A stretch of DNA of 64,000 nt, from contig CP136064.1 of the NCBI GenBank assembly GCA_032622095.1, forward strand, positions 147,068,864-147,132,863, given 5' to 3'. Position numbers and translations under genes: made by a program. The notes beneath the pieces were generated by a model. That model was not told the DNA's origin. It did not search any database and worked only from the letters and a program-made list of their open reading frames with translations. The DNA is from Siphonodentalium dalli (Eukaryota > Mollusca > Scaphopoda > Gadilida > Siphonodentaliidae). Positions 1 through 13,400 of this stretch are shown piece by piece; position 1 is the first letter of the stretch, and every line of letters starts with the position of its first letter.

Positions 1-697
1 AAATATACAAAAATTAAAACAAAAATTTAAAACCATCATAATTTAGAAGAACTTGGAAACATATATAGACTTTGCTCTTATTTTTATTATATATAACAAT
101 CCAATTGTGCGATCCACGTGTTGAAACTTTACTGTTACAGTGCCAGTTATGTAATCAAGTAAAAGTCTATTTATTTTTCAATTGCTCTTCTTGGTGATGA
201 TAGTTTGACCAACTTTAATGATTTTTCACATTTACCCACAGCGAAGGACTTATGTCCCTTTAATGGGTATGCTCAATGAATGACGGGATGAACTGTCTCT
301 AACGGATACTATAATGTGAATCAGTTTCGTAATGGATACTTGACTGTAATGTGGAATCAGTTTGCGAACGTCACGCATATATATGTAACTTTTGAATAAA
401 ATCGTTTGAAAAGGTACTGTTCTATTTATAGCAGAATCATGGTATCCACCTCTATAATTTATAAATGCACACACAACATCATGACATAAGTCAATATTCA
501 ACCTTGTAACTTATCTCCACGTTTGTCATGTTTCAGGGATAAAACTAGCTCGATATCCAGTTCCTAATCGATATGTTTCTAGTATTGTTCCTAGGAGTTA
601 CACAGGCACCAACGTCAGGACCAACAATAATATGAAGAGTAACACCTGTTAAGACCTATTTTATGTATTTAAATAGGTCTTAAATATAAAATGTAGA
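1..697. other. No gene seen
   Basis: AT-rich sequence with only short open frames and no recognisable domain, RNA gene or repeat shared with the rest of the window. Confidence 0.6.
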
Positions 698-836
698 ATA
701 CACCCATAGTAGCCGAGAATAACAAATTTTCACCATGAGTGGTATTGTGGTTTTAACCACGAGCCTTTGGCGAGTGGTTAAAACCACAATTCCACGAGTG
801 GTGAAATTATTTTATTCTCGGCTACTATGGGTGTAT
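698..836. mobile_element. Hairpin MITE-like palindrome (~139 bp)
   Basis: The first 25 bases (698-722) are the exact reverse complement of the last 25 (812-836). Pairing continues imperfectly inward through GTGGTTTTAACCAC-type cores to a short loop near 765-770. The element is flanked by TA-rich sequence, as in small TA-targeted foldback MITEs. It has no coding capacity. The family is not recognised, and a cruciform-forming host palindrome is the alternative. Confidence 0.7.
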
Positions 837-1564
837 TTTGTTTATACCATAATTATTATTCTTCGGTCGCTTCGTAAATGTATTGCTACTCTGTTGACCA
901 GTGACTGTTAACATGTATGTGCACCGAGTGACCCAAATATGTTAAGCTATCATGCATGTGGGTCACGCGTAGTAATACATATTTCTAGGAAATTCGGTGA
1001 TCCGCCACTTTCTTGGGTATCAGTCAGCTGATGTGAACACACATTCAGATTTCCCACATTGCAGATACCATTAACAATCTATACGTTGTTGTCAAAATGT
1101 AAGCCGTCGTTCGCTTTAAACACGGAAAGGCAGACGAACACGTGCGTTTGTTTTGTTTACATTTTCAACAGCTATCGCCGACCTGTATAAAACGTGTACT
1201 TTGTCGGTGCATGCACCTAGAATAAACATCTTTAAATTAACTTTAATGTGTCATTTTTTGACAAGTAAACCCAGTAAATAGAATTGGATAGTATATATCT
1301 CTGTGTTTAGACCACTTATCGCATTTCAGTGTGTTTTGAGTCGGAAAAATTGTGTATTTACTTCGCGAAGCGGGCGTGACGAAAAATTGGGCTAAATTTC
1401 GACAGCGAGGTCACCAGAGGTCAAATGACGGGTCGTTCTATTGTGGGTATAAACTTTTAACACATAAAGTGCCGTTGAAACATTTACACAACAGTATAAA
1501 TTTATACCAATAGTAGGAATCGGTATACCCACAGTAGGGTGTAAAGATGAAATTTACAAAACAG
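837..1564. other. No gene seen
   Basis: There is no supported gene. A 14-bp near-perfect inverted pair (1439-1452 against 1523-1536, core TATACCCACA) resembles the ends of the 698-836 palindrome and may be a remnant of a related small element. Confidence 0.5.
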
Positions 1565-2300
1565 ATGACAAGTCAATTCTCGAGGCATGATCAACTGCGA
1601 GGGTATATCATTCCTTGCTTGTACTTTCGTGGTGTTATTGACTCTGACGTCATATATGTTATTTTACCCGGGAGCACTATTTTACAGGTCCCGTTGCCCT
1701 CGGATGTCTTAAAAGGGCAGTAAGAATTATAATACATATATTTTGACTAGAGGCGGCCAAACGGCTGGACCATCGGAGCTGACAATTTGTAAATGTCGGT
1801 AATTTGACTCACGTAATCTTATTATATAGGTCCCGATGATATCAGATGTCTTAAAAGGGCAACAGTAGTTAATTTAACTAAATAACTAATTATATACCTA
1901 AAATTGTTGCAATCTGGAAGGTGAAAATTGAAACACTGGAAAAAATTATCCCGTTGGGTATTATGGGGTTGTTTCCGTTGATCTCAGACGCCTTAAAGGG
2001 GCAACTATGAGCAATAAAGAGCTTTTCGTATAAGCTTAGACGATATGTAGAAACATTAGTACAGATAAATCATTTGACAAGGGTAATGTTATGGGATAGG
2101 CACATTTGACCTCATATGACTTAAAGGGGTATTAGTCAATTGTATCATACGTAAAGAGCGTTTATTATTCAGCCCAGAAAATAAGCGAGAATAGTGGTAC
2201 ACAAAAAAAAATTACGCGGGGAATGTCACGATAGGGCGATGTTGACATCAAATGACCTGATGACTATTAGCAATAAAGAAAGAGCGTTTATTACCAATAT
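1565..2300 (+). repeat. Left arm of giant inverted repeat
   Basis: About 740 bp that match, as reverse complement, 14320-15060. The match runs from the segment reading CTCGAG...CAACTGCGAGGGTATATCATTC to the motif AATAAAGAGCGTTTATTA next to the satellite. The arm is itself built of four or five decayed units spaced ~130-145 bp, each carrying a TTAAAGGGGCA-like motif (near 1708, 1850, 1991 and 2119). The sequence shows an inverted pair. Whether it is the terminal inverted repeat of a foldback transposon is inference. Confidence 0.8.
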
Positions 2301-5300
2301 ATTTCCCCAATGTGCATTGCATGCATTTTCCGGACCACACATAGTCCTGAAATATGGCATGTTCATCGACAGATACCAAATCTAGAATAATCACGAGCGG
2401 CACAGTTTGGAACTTCCATATTCAGGGTAACAACGGGTCACGGATACATAGTTTTACGCAATATGACAATCTGACCCCACATTATGAACCCGTGCGAACT
2501 TTCCACCCAACTATGGTAACTGACATTTGGAACCGTCATCGGCATGTACCGACTCTAAAATAATCACGAGCCACGCAGTTCGAACTCCTATATTCTGGGT
2601 CATCACGAGTCACGGAAACCACGTTTTACCCAATATGACACCATGACCCCATCTTAAGAGCCCATGTGCACTTCACGCTGTACACTGGACACTCAAATTT
2701 CGCACACTCATTAAGATGTACCCATTCTATAATAATCACGAGCCATACAGTTCGAACTCCTATATTATGGTTCATCACGGGTCACGGAAACCTCGTTTAA
2801 CTAAATATGACACAATGACTCCACATTAAGAGCCTGTGCGCACTTTCCACTGCACTCTGGGCACTGAAATTTCGCACACTCATTAACATGTACCCACTCT
2901 ACAATAATCACGAGCGACGCAGTTGGAATTCCTATATTCTGGGTCATCACGGGTCACGGAAACATAGTTTTACCCAATATGACACCATGACCCCACATTT
3001 AGAACCCGTGCGCACTTTCCACTGGACTATGGGCACTGAAATTTCGCACACTCATTAAGATGTACCCACTCTACAATAATCACGAGCCAGGCAGTTCAAA
3101 TTCCTATATTCTGTGTTATCACGTGTCACGGAAACCTCGTATAACCCAATTTTACAGCATGACCCCACATTAAGAGCCCTTGCGCACATTCCGCTACACT
3201 GTGGGAACTGAAATTTCGCACACTCATTAAGATATACACACTCTACAATAATCATGAGACACGCAGTTGGAACCCCTATATTATGGGTCATCACGGGTCA
3301 CGGAAACCTCGTTTAACCCAATATGACACCATGACTCCACATCAAGAGCCGTGCGCACTTTCCACTTCACACTGGGTATTGAAATTTCGCACACTCATTA
3401 AGATGTACCCACTCTACAATAATTACGAGCCACGCAGTTCGAATTCCTATATTCTGGGTCATCACGAGTCATGGAATCCCCATTTAACTCAATATGACAC
3501 CAGGACTCCACCTTAAGAGCCCGTGCGCACTTTCCCTTGCACACTGGACACTGAAATTTCGAATACTCATTAAGATGTACCCACTCTACAATAATTATGA
3601 GACACGCTGTTCGAACTCCTATGTTATGGGTCATCACGAGTCACGGAAACCACGTTTAACCAAAAATGACACCATTACCCTACCTTAAGAGCCCGTGCAC
3701 ACTTTCCACTGCACTCTGGGAACTGAAATTTCGCACATTCATTAAGATGTACCCACTCTACAATAATCACGAACCAAGCAGTTCGAACTCCTATGTTCTG
3801 GGTCATCACGAGTCACGGAATCCACGTTTAACCCAATATGACAATATGACCACACCTTAAGAGCCCGTGCGCACTTTCCGCAGCACACTGGACACTGAAA
3901 TTTCGCAAACTCATTAAGATGTACCCACTCTACAATAATTACGAGCCACGCAGTTCGAACTCCTATATTCTGGGTCATCACGAGTCACGGAAACCCCGTG
4001 GAACCCAAAATGACACCATGACCCTACATTAAGAGCCCGTGCGCACTTTCCGCTATACAATGGAAACTGAAATTTCGCAAACTCATTAAGATATACCCAC
4101 CATACAATAGTTACGAGCCACGCAGTTCGAACTCCTAAATTCTGGGTCATCACGAGTCATGGAAACCCCGTTTAACCCAATATGACACCATGACTCCACA
4201 TTGAGACCCTGTGTGCACTTTTCGCTGTAATCTGGGCTCTGATATTTCACACACTCATTAAGATGTACACACTCTACAATAAGCACGAGCCAGACAGTTC
4301 GAACTCCTATATTCTGGGTTATCACGTGTCACGGAAACCTCGTTTAACCCAATTTTACAGCTTGACCCACATTAAGAGCCCGTGCGCACTTTCCACTGCA
4401 CTCTGGGCACTGACACTTCGCACACTCATTAAGGTGTAACCACTCAATAATAACGAGCCACGAAGTTCGAATTCCTATATTCTGGGTCATCACGAGTCAC
4501 GGAAACCCCGTTTAACACAAAATGACACCATGACCCCACCTTAAACGCCCGTGCGCACTTTCCACTGCACTCTGTGCGCTGAAATTTCGCACACTCATTA
4601 AGATGTACCCACTCTACAATAATCACGAGCCACTCAGTTGGAACTCCTATATTCTGGGTCATCACGGGTCACGGAAACCTCGTTTAACCCAATATGACAC
4701 CATGACTCCACCTTAAGAGCCCGTGCACACTTTCCACTCCACTCTGGGCTCTGAAATTCTGCACACTAATTAAGATGTGCCCACTCTACAATAATCACAG
4801 CCACGCAGTTCGAACTCCTATGTTTTGGGTCATCACGAGTCACGGAAACCTCGTTTAACCCAATATGACACCAGGACTCAACCTTAAGAGCCCGTGCGCA
4901 CTTTCCACTGCACTCTGGGTACGGACATTTCGCAAACTGATTAAGATGTACCCTCTCTACAATAATCACGAGCCACGCAGTTCAAACTCCTATGTTTTGG
5001 GTCATCACGAGTCACGGAAACCTCGTTTAACCCGATATGACACCAGGACTCCACCATAAGAGCCCGTGCGCACTTTCCACTGCACTCTGGATACGGAAAT
5101 TTCGCACACTGATTAAGATGTACCCACTCTACAATAATCACGAGCCACGCAGTTGGAACTCCTATGTTTTGGGTCATCACGAGTCACGGAAACCACGTTT
5201 AACCCGATATGACACAATGACCCCATCTTAACAGCCCGTGCGCACTTTCCACTGCACTCTGAGCTCTGAAATTTCGCACACTCATTAAGATGTACCCTCT

Positions 5301-6126
5301 CTACAATAATCACGAGCCACGCAGTTGGAACTCCTATGTTTTGGGTCATCACGGGTCACGGTTTAACCCAATATGACACCATGACTCCACATTAAGAGCC
5401 TGTGCGCACTTTCCACTGCACTCTGTGCACTGACATTTCGCACACTCATTAAGATGGACCCTCTCTACAATAATCACGAGCCACGCAGTTCGAACTCCTA
5501 TATTTTTGGTCATCACGAGTCATGGAAATCTCGTTTAACCCAATATGACACCATGACCCCACCTTAAGAGCCTGTGCGCACTTTATTTTGGGCACCGAAA
5601 TTTCGCACACTGATTAAGATGTACCCACTCTACAGTAATCATGAGACTTGCAGTTGGAACTCCTATATCATGGGTCATCACGGGTCATGGAAACCTCGTT
5701 TAACCCAATATGACACCATGACTCCACATTAAGAGCCCGTGCGCACTTTCCACTGTACTCTGGGCTCTGAACTTTCGCACACTCATTAAGATGTACCCTC
5801 TCTACAATAATCACGAGCCATGCAGTTCGAAATCTTATATTATGGGTCATCACGGGTCACGGAAACCTCGCTAAACCCAATATTACACCCATGACCTCAC
5901 CTTAAGAGCCCGTGCGCACTTTCCATAGCACTCTGGGCACTGAAATTTCGCACACTCATTAAGATGTACCCAATCTACAATAATCACAATAATCACGAGC
6001 CAAGCAGTTCGAACTCTTATATTCTGTGTCATCACGTGTTACGGAAACCTCGTTAAACCCAATATTACACACATGACCCCACCTTAAGAACCCGTGCGCA
6101 TTTTCCGCTACACTTTGGACACTGAA
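2301..6126 (-). repeat. 172-bp satellite, subtype A, left orientation
   Basis: About 22 head-to-tail copies of a ~172-bp unit. Each contains 'CACGAGCCACGCAGTTCGAA', 'GGGTCATCACGGGTCACGGA', 'TTTAACCCAATATGACACC' and 'GCCCGTGCGCACTTTCC'. Subtype A is marked by 'GAAATTTCGCACACTCATTA' before the GTACCCACTCTACAAT block. Neighbouring copies differ by scattered substitutions and the first copies are the most diverged. Small 79-codon frames recur because of the repeat and are not genes. Strand is set so that the right-hand array is plus. Confidence 0.95.
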
Positions 6127-7216
6127 CGGGTCACGGAAACCTAATTTTACCCAATATGACCCGATGACACCACCTTAAGATCCCGTGCGCACTTTCCTAA
6201 GAACTCTGGGTGCTGATATTTGACAGCATCGTCGGGGATGTACACACCCTACAATAATCACGAGCCACGCAGTTCGAACTCCTATATTCTGGGTCATCAC
6301 GGGCCACGGAGTCCTGGTTTTACCTAACATCACACCTCTGACACCACCCATTAAGATCCCGTGCGCACTTTGCTCTAAACACTGGGTCCTGACATTTGAC
6401 AGCATCGTCGGGATGTACCCTCTCTACAATAATTACGAGCCACGCAGTTCGAACTCATATATTCTGGGTCATCACGGGTCACGGAAACCTAGTTTAACCC
6501 AATATGACACTCCTGACTCCACATTAAGATCCCGTGCGCACTTTCCAAAGACCTTTGGGTGCTGATATTTGACAGCATCGTCGGGATGTACCCACTCTAC
6601 AATAATCACGAGCCATGCAGTTCGAACTCATATATTATGGGTCATCACGGGTCACGGAAACCATATTTTACCCAATATGACACCCCTGACCCCACCTTAA
6701 GAGCCCGTGCGCACTTTCCAAAGAATTCTGGGAGCTGATATTTTAAAATATCGTCGGCATGTACCCACTCTACAATAATCACGAGCCACGCAGTTCGAAG
6801 TCCTATATTCTGGGTTATCACGGGTCACGGAAACCATATTTTACCCAATATGACACCCCTGACCCCACCTTAAGAGCCCGTGCGCACTTTCCGAAGCATT
6901 CTGGGTTCTGATATTTGACACCATCGTCATCATTTTACAACTCTACAATAATCACGGGCCACCCAGTTCGAGGTCCTATATTTTGGGTCATCACGAGTCA
7001 CGGAAACCTAGTTTTATCCAATATGACACCCCTCATTCCACCTTAAGAGTCCATGCTAACCATCCAAAGCACATTGGGTACTGACATTTGACAGCATCGT
7101 CGGGATGTACCCACTCTACAATAATCACGGGCCACACAGATCGAATTCCTATATTCCGGACATCACGAGTCACGTAAACACAGTTTTACACAATCTGACA
7201 AACCTGACCACACCTT
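6127..7216 (-). repeat. 172-bp satellite, subtype B, left orientation
   Basis: After a truncated unit at about 6126 the same orientation continues, but the segment before GTACCC changes to 'GATATTTGACAGCATCGTCG'. This is the subtype that makes up the right-hand array. The subtype switch coincides with the broken unit, which points to a recombination junction. About six copies. Confidence 0.9.
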
Positions 7217-8927
7217 AAGAGCCCGTGGGTTCCCGTGACTCGTGGTGACCCAGAATATAGGACCTCGAACTACTTGGCTCGTGATTATTGTGATTATTGT
7301 GTTATATGCCGATGACATCGACGGTGTCAAATGTCAGCACCCACAGTGCTTTGGAAAGTGCTCACGGACTCTTAAGCTGGGGTCAGGGGTGTCATATTGG
7401 GTTAAACTAGGTTTCCGTGACCCGTGATGATCCAGAATGTATGAGTTCGAACTGCGTGGCTCGTGATTATTGCAGAGCGGTTACATGCCGACGATGCTAT
7501 CAAATTTCAGTACCCAGTGTTTAAAGAAAAGTGCGTACCGGCTCTTAAGGCGGGGTCAGGGTTGTCATATTGTGTAAAACCAAGTCTCCGTGACCCGTGA
7601 TGACCCGGTATATAGGAGTACGAACTGCGTAGCTCGTGATTATTGTAGAGTGTTTACATCCCAACGATGCTGTCAAATATCAGAACCCAGAATTCTTTGG
7701 AAAGTGCGCACGGGCTCTTAATGTGGGGTCAGTGTTGTCATATTGTTTAAAACTAGGTTTCCGTGATTCGTGATGACCCAGAATATAGAAGTTCGAAATG
7801 TGTGGCACGTGATTAATGTAGAGTGGGTACATGCCGACGATGTTGCCCAATTTCAATACCCAGTCTTCAGGTCAAAGAGCGCACGGGCTCTTAAGGTGGG
7901 GTCAGGGTTGTCATATTATGTAAAACTAGGTTTTCGTGACTCGTGATGACCCAGAATACAGCACCTCGAACAGCGTGGCTCATGATTATAGTAGAGTTGT
8001 TAAAGGCTGACGACGGTGTAAAATATCAGCACCCAGTGTGATTTGGAAAGTGCACACGGGCTCTTAAGGTGGGTTCCGGTTGTCATATTGGGTAAAAAAT
8101 GGTTTCCGTGACCCGTGATGACCCAGAATATATGACTTCCTGCGTGGCTCGTGGATATTGTAGAGTGTATATATCCCGACGATGCTGTCAAATATAAATA
8201 CCCAGAGTGCTTTGGAAAGTGCGCACGGATTCTTAAGGTGGGGTCAGGGTTGTCATATTGGGTTAAACTACGTTTCCGTGACCCGTGTTGACGCAGAATA
8301 TATTAGTTCGAACTGCGTGGTTCGTGGTTATTCTAGAGTGGTTATATGCCGACGACGTTGCCAAATATCAGTACCCAAAGATCAGTGGAAAGTGCGCACG
8401 GGATCTTAAGGTGGTGTCATGGGTGTCATATTTGGGTAAAACTAGGTCTCCGTGACCCGTGATGACCCAGAATATAGGAGTTAGAACTGCGTGGCTCGTG
8501 ATTATTGTAGACTGGTTACATCCCGACGACACTGTGAAATATCAACACCCAGAGTGCTTTGGAAACTGCGCACGGGCTCTTAAGGTAGGGTCAGGGGTAT
8601 TATATTGGGTTAAACTAGGTTTCCGTGACCCGTGGTGACCCAGAATATATGAGTTCGAACTGCGTGGCTCGTGATTATTGTAGAGTGGGTACTTCCCGAC
8701 GATGCTGTCAAATATCAGCACCAGAGTTCTTTGGAAAGTGCGCACGGGCTCTCAATGTATGGTCAGGGGTGTCATATTGGGTTAAACTAGGTTTCCGTAA
8801 CTGTGATGACCCAGTTTATATGAGTTCGAACTGCGTGGCTCGTGATGATTGTAGACTGGGTACTTCCCGGCGATGCTGTCAAATATAGGCTTCCAGATTT
8901 CTTTGGAAAGTGCGCACAGGCTCTTAA
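7217..8927 (+). repeat. 172-bp satellite, subtype B, flipped orientation
   Basis: From about 7217 every unit reads as the reverse complement of those to the left ('CCGTGACCCGTGATGACCCA', 'TGGCTCGTGATTATTGTAGA', 'GACGATGCTGTCAAATATCA'). The flip happens within one unit, at the GAGCCCGTG/CCCGTGACT junction. About ten copies run up to the TTAA at 8924-8927, where a piggyBac-like element interrupts the unit. Confidence 0.95.
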
Positions 8928-10484
8928 CCCTTTGAACCCTGACGCCCCACAGTGATCGACACCCTGACCTGGGGCTCCCAGTGGTATTTCCGCTTAAATT
9001 AGACAGTGTCTAGTCGCATGGTGTTGATTATGTTCAAACTGTGACACAGGTCTGAAACTTTACAGGTTAGTCCCCCATGGATCAGCGATCATTATAAGAT
9101 CGCGAGACTTTGCCTCGCGGCAATTCCTTGGTAACGGTTGCTAGGCAACTACCCGGAATTGACTGGAAAATGTAAATATAGCTTATAGCATCGTTATTCA
9201 ACCCCAGTGATTGCGTTTTTTTATACAGGTAATACCCTAACGTGAAATTTGAGATATACCCGACCAGAATAGTGAACCAAATATCCCATTTATGGGTAGC
9301 AACGGTTGCTAAGACAATACCACTAATGATCGAATGACATTGCACTAACTATTCAGTGGTATGTTTTGCCTTAATTTAGACAGTGTCTATAGTCGCGTGG
9401 TGTTGGTTATGTTCAAAGGGGACACATAACTGAAACTGTACAGGCATGCTATATATGCATGGACCACTGATCATTGTAAGACCGGGATACTTTGCCACCC
9501 GATCTCTCCTTAGAAACGGTTACTAGGCAACTACCCGAAATTTGCAGGATAAAAGAATTCTAGCTTTTAACGTTGTAATTATTCATCAGCGAATTGCGTT
9601 TCGATGCAACCAATATCCTAATGTGAAATTTAAGATATACCTGACCATGTGCGAGTAAGTCAACTTGATATGCGATAGACTTTTTGCCGCATGTGGCATA
9701 ACAGAGACTGATATTACAGAGACCATGCAGAAACAACGTAATTTCCCGTAACATATCGTGGCCCCATCGTTCAAGTAAGCTGTCTAGATTGTGTCTACTG
9801 AACATGTGAAACATGCAACTATATGTCATATATAGCGCCACAATTCACTTAAACGCATTTTTCAAAATGAATTATAGCCTGCGCGCATGTGCATATTTTC
9901 CTACCCGTTTCAAGCGGGCAGCCAATCCATATACACACCTTTGCCAGCGCTAACTTCAATAGGCCCATTTAAATATATATTAGTTGGTATGTCGTGTATA
10001 GGTACGTTATAAACCATTTATTTGTCATTGTGCTGGTCTGCGCATGCGCGAATAAATCAACTTGATAGGCGATAGACCCTTCCCCATATGTAGCAGAACA
10101 CTGACTAATATACGCGAGGGTAATTTAAACTGAAATTGTGTGTCTAAATTATGTCTGTGCTGTACATACACGGGGAACACGAAATTATATGCCCTAAATA
10201 TAGCGGCACAGTTCGCTTAAAATATCGTATGTTTTTGTAGATTATATGCTATGCGCATGCGCATATATTTCTACCCGATACTAGCGGCCAACCATTCCAT
10301 ACGAACCATGGGCGCCGCTGACATATGTGGGGGCAATTTAAATATAAATCAGTGGGTCTGACTCTCGTTGTACTATATATAAATTTGCTACCGAATCATG
10401 TCGTCGCTGCACCGAAATATCGGTGTTACGGGATATAGTCACGGTTCGTTTGCACCTAAATATCGGTGTTACGGGTTCAATGGG
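8928..10484. mobile_element. piggyBac-type non-autonomous element (TTAA target)
   Basis: This 1557-bp insert starts CCCTTTGAACCCTGACG and ends with the reverse complement of CCCATTGAACCCGTAAC, giving a short terminal inverted repeat. It lies between TTAA (8924-8927) and TTAT (10485-10488, one change from TTAA). Joining the flanks recreates an ordinary satellite unit (GGCTC-TTAA-GGTGGTGTCAGG), which shows precise insertion. TTAA target duplication with CCC-starting ends is characteristic of the piggyBac superfamily. Inside are two diverged internal duplications (about 8980/9355 and 9640/10035). There is no transposase; the frames of 60-93 codons match nothing I know. Confidence 0.85.
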
Positions 10485-13400
10485 TTATGGTGGTGTCAGG
10501 GTGTGATGTTGGGTAAAACCAGGTCACCGTGACCCGTGGTGACCCAGAATATAGGAGTTCAAACTGCCTGGCTCGTGATTATTGTAGAGAGTGTACATCC
10601 CGACGATGCTGTCAAATATCAGAACCCAGAATTCTTTGGAAAGTGCGCACGGGATCTTAAGGTGGGTCAGGAGTGTGATATTTGGTTAAACAAGGTTTCC
10701 GTGACCCATGATGACCCAGAATATATGAGTTCGAACTGCGTGGCTCGTGATTATTGTAGAGCGGGTACATCCCAATGATTCTGTCAAATATCAGCACCCA
10801 GAGTTCTTTGGAAAGTGCGCACGGGATCTTAAGGTGGGTCAGGAGTGTTATATTGGGTTAAACTAGGTTTCCGTGACCCGTGATGACCCAGAATATAGGA
10901 GTTCGAACTGCGTGGCTCGTGATTATTGTAGAGTGTGTACATCCCGACTGTGATATCAAATATCAGAACCCAGAGTGCTTTGGAAAGTGCGCACGGGCTC
11001 TTAAGCTAGGGTCAGGGGTGTCATATTGGATTAAACTAGGATTCCGTGACCCATGATGACCCAGAATATATGAGTTCAAACTGCTTGGCTCGTGATTATT
11101 GTAGAGTGTGTACATTCCGACGATGCTGTCAAATATCAGCACCCAGAATGCTTTGGAAAGTGCGCACGGGCTCTTAATGTATGGTCAGGGTGTCATATTT
11201 GGTTAAACTAGGTTTCCGTGAACCGTGATGACCCAGAATATATGAGTTCTAACTGTGTGGCTCACGATTATTGTAGAGTGTACTTCCCGACGACGCTGTC
11301 AAATGTCAGGACCCAGTGTTTAGAGCAAAGTGCGCACGTGCTCTTATGGTGGGGTCAGGGTTGTGATATTGTGCAAAACAAGGATTCCGTGACTCGTGAT
11401 GACCCGGAATATATGAGTTCAAACTGCGTGTCTCGTGATTATTGTAGAGTGGGTAAATCCCAACGATGCTGTCAAATATCAGCACCCAGAATGCTTTGGA
11501 AAGTGCGCACGGACTCTCAAGGTATGGTCAGGGGTGTCATATTGGTTTAAACTAGGTTTCCGTACCCGTGATGACCCAATTTATATGAGTTCCAACTGCG
11601 TGGCACGTGATTATTGTAGAGTGTGTACTTCCCGACGATGCTGTCAAATATAAGCTTCCAGAGTTCTTTCGAAAGTGCGCACGGGCCCTTAAGGTGGTGT
11701 CAGGGGTGTGATGTTGGGTAAAACCAGGTCTCCGAGATCCGTGGTGACCGAGAATATAGGAGTTCGAACTGCGTGGCTCGTGATTATTGTAGAGCGGGTA
11801 AATCTGGACGATGCTGTAAATTATCAGCACCCAGAGTTCTTTGCAAAGTGCGCTCAGGCTCTTAGGTCAGGAGTGTCATATTTGGGTTAAACTAGTTTTC
11901 CGCGACTCGTGATGACCCAGAATACAGGAGTTAGAACTGCGTGGCTCGTGATTATTGCAGGGTGGGTACACCCGACGATGCTGTCAAATATCAGCACACA
12001 GAGTGCTTTGGAAAGTGCGCACAGGCTCTTAAGGTAGGCTCTGGGGTGTCATATTGGATTACACTAGGTTTCCGGCACCCGTGATGACCCAGAATATATT
12101 AGATCGAACTGCGTGGCTCGTGATTATTGTAGAGTGTATACACCCCGACGATGCTGTCAAATATCAGCACCCAGAGTTCTTTTGAAAGTGAGCACGGGAT
12201 CTTAAGGTGGTGTCAGGGTGTGATATTTGGTAAAACCAGGTCTCTGTGACCCGTGATGACCCAGAATATAGGAGTTCGAACTGCGTGGCTCGTGATTATT
12301 GTAGAGCGGGTAAATCCGGACGATGCTGTCAAATATCAGCACCCAGAGTTCTTTGGAAAGTGCACACTGGATCTTAATGTAGTGTCAGGGTGTGATATTG
12401 TGTAATACCAGGTCTCCGTGACCCGTGATGAGCCAGAATATAGGAGTTCGAACTGCGTGGCTCGTGATTATTGTAGAGTGGTTACATCCCGACGATGCTG
12501 TCAAATGTCAGGGCCCAGTCTTTAGAGCAAAGTGCCCACGGGCTCTTAAGGTGGGGTCAGTGTTGTCATATTGTGTAAAACTATGTTTTCGTGACTCGTG
12601 ATGACCCGGAATATAGGAGTTCGAACTGCGTGGCTCGTGATTATTGTAGAGCGGGTACATCCCGACGATACTGTCAAATATCAGCACCCAGAGTTCTTTG
12701 GAAAGTCGCACAGGATCTTAAGGTGGTGTCAGGAGTGTCATATTGGGTTAAACTAGGTTTCCGTGACTCGTGATGACCCAGAATATACGACCTCGAACTG
12801 CCTGGCTCGTGATTATAGTAGAGCGGGTACATCCCGACGATGTTATCAAATTTCAGTACCCATTGTTTAGAGAAAAGTGCGCACGGGCTCTTAAGGTGGG
12901 GGCAGGGGTGTCATATTGGATTAGACTAGGTTTCCGTGACCCGTGATGACCCAGAATATATGAGTTCTAAGTGCGTGGCTCGTGATTATTGTAGATTGGG
13001 TACATTCCGACGACGCTGTCAAATGTCAGGACCCAGTGTTTAGAGCAAAGTGCGCACGGGCTCTTAAGGTGGGGTCAGGGTTGTGATATTGTGCAAAACA
13101 AGGTTTCCGTGACTCGTGATGACCCGGAATATAGGAGTTCGAACTGCGTGGCTCGTTTTTATTGTAGAGTGGGTACATCCCGACGATGCTGTCAAATATC
13201 AGCACCCAGAGTGCTTTGGAAAGTGCGCACGGGCTCTTAAGGTGGGGTCAGGGGTGTCATTTTGTGTTTTAAACTAGGTTTCCGTGATGACCCAGAATTT
13301 ATGAGTTCAAACTGCGTGGCTCGTGATTATTGTAGAGTGGGTACTTCCCGACGATGTTTTCAAATTTCAGTACCCATTGTTTAGAGCAAAGTTCGCACGG

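Noticed and set aside
3055-5352. Series of 79-codon minus-strand ORFs
   Set aside because: They recur every 172 bp with the satellite unit and stop in each unit because 172 is not divisible by three.
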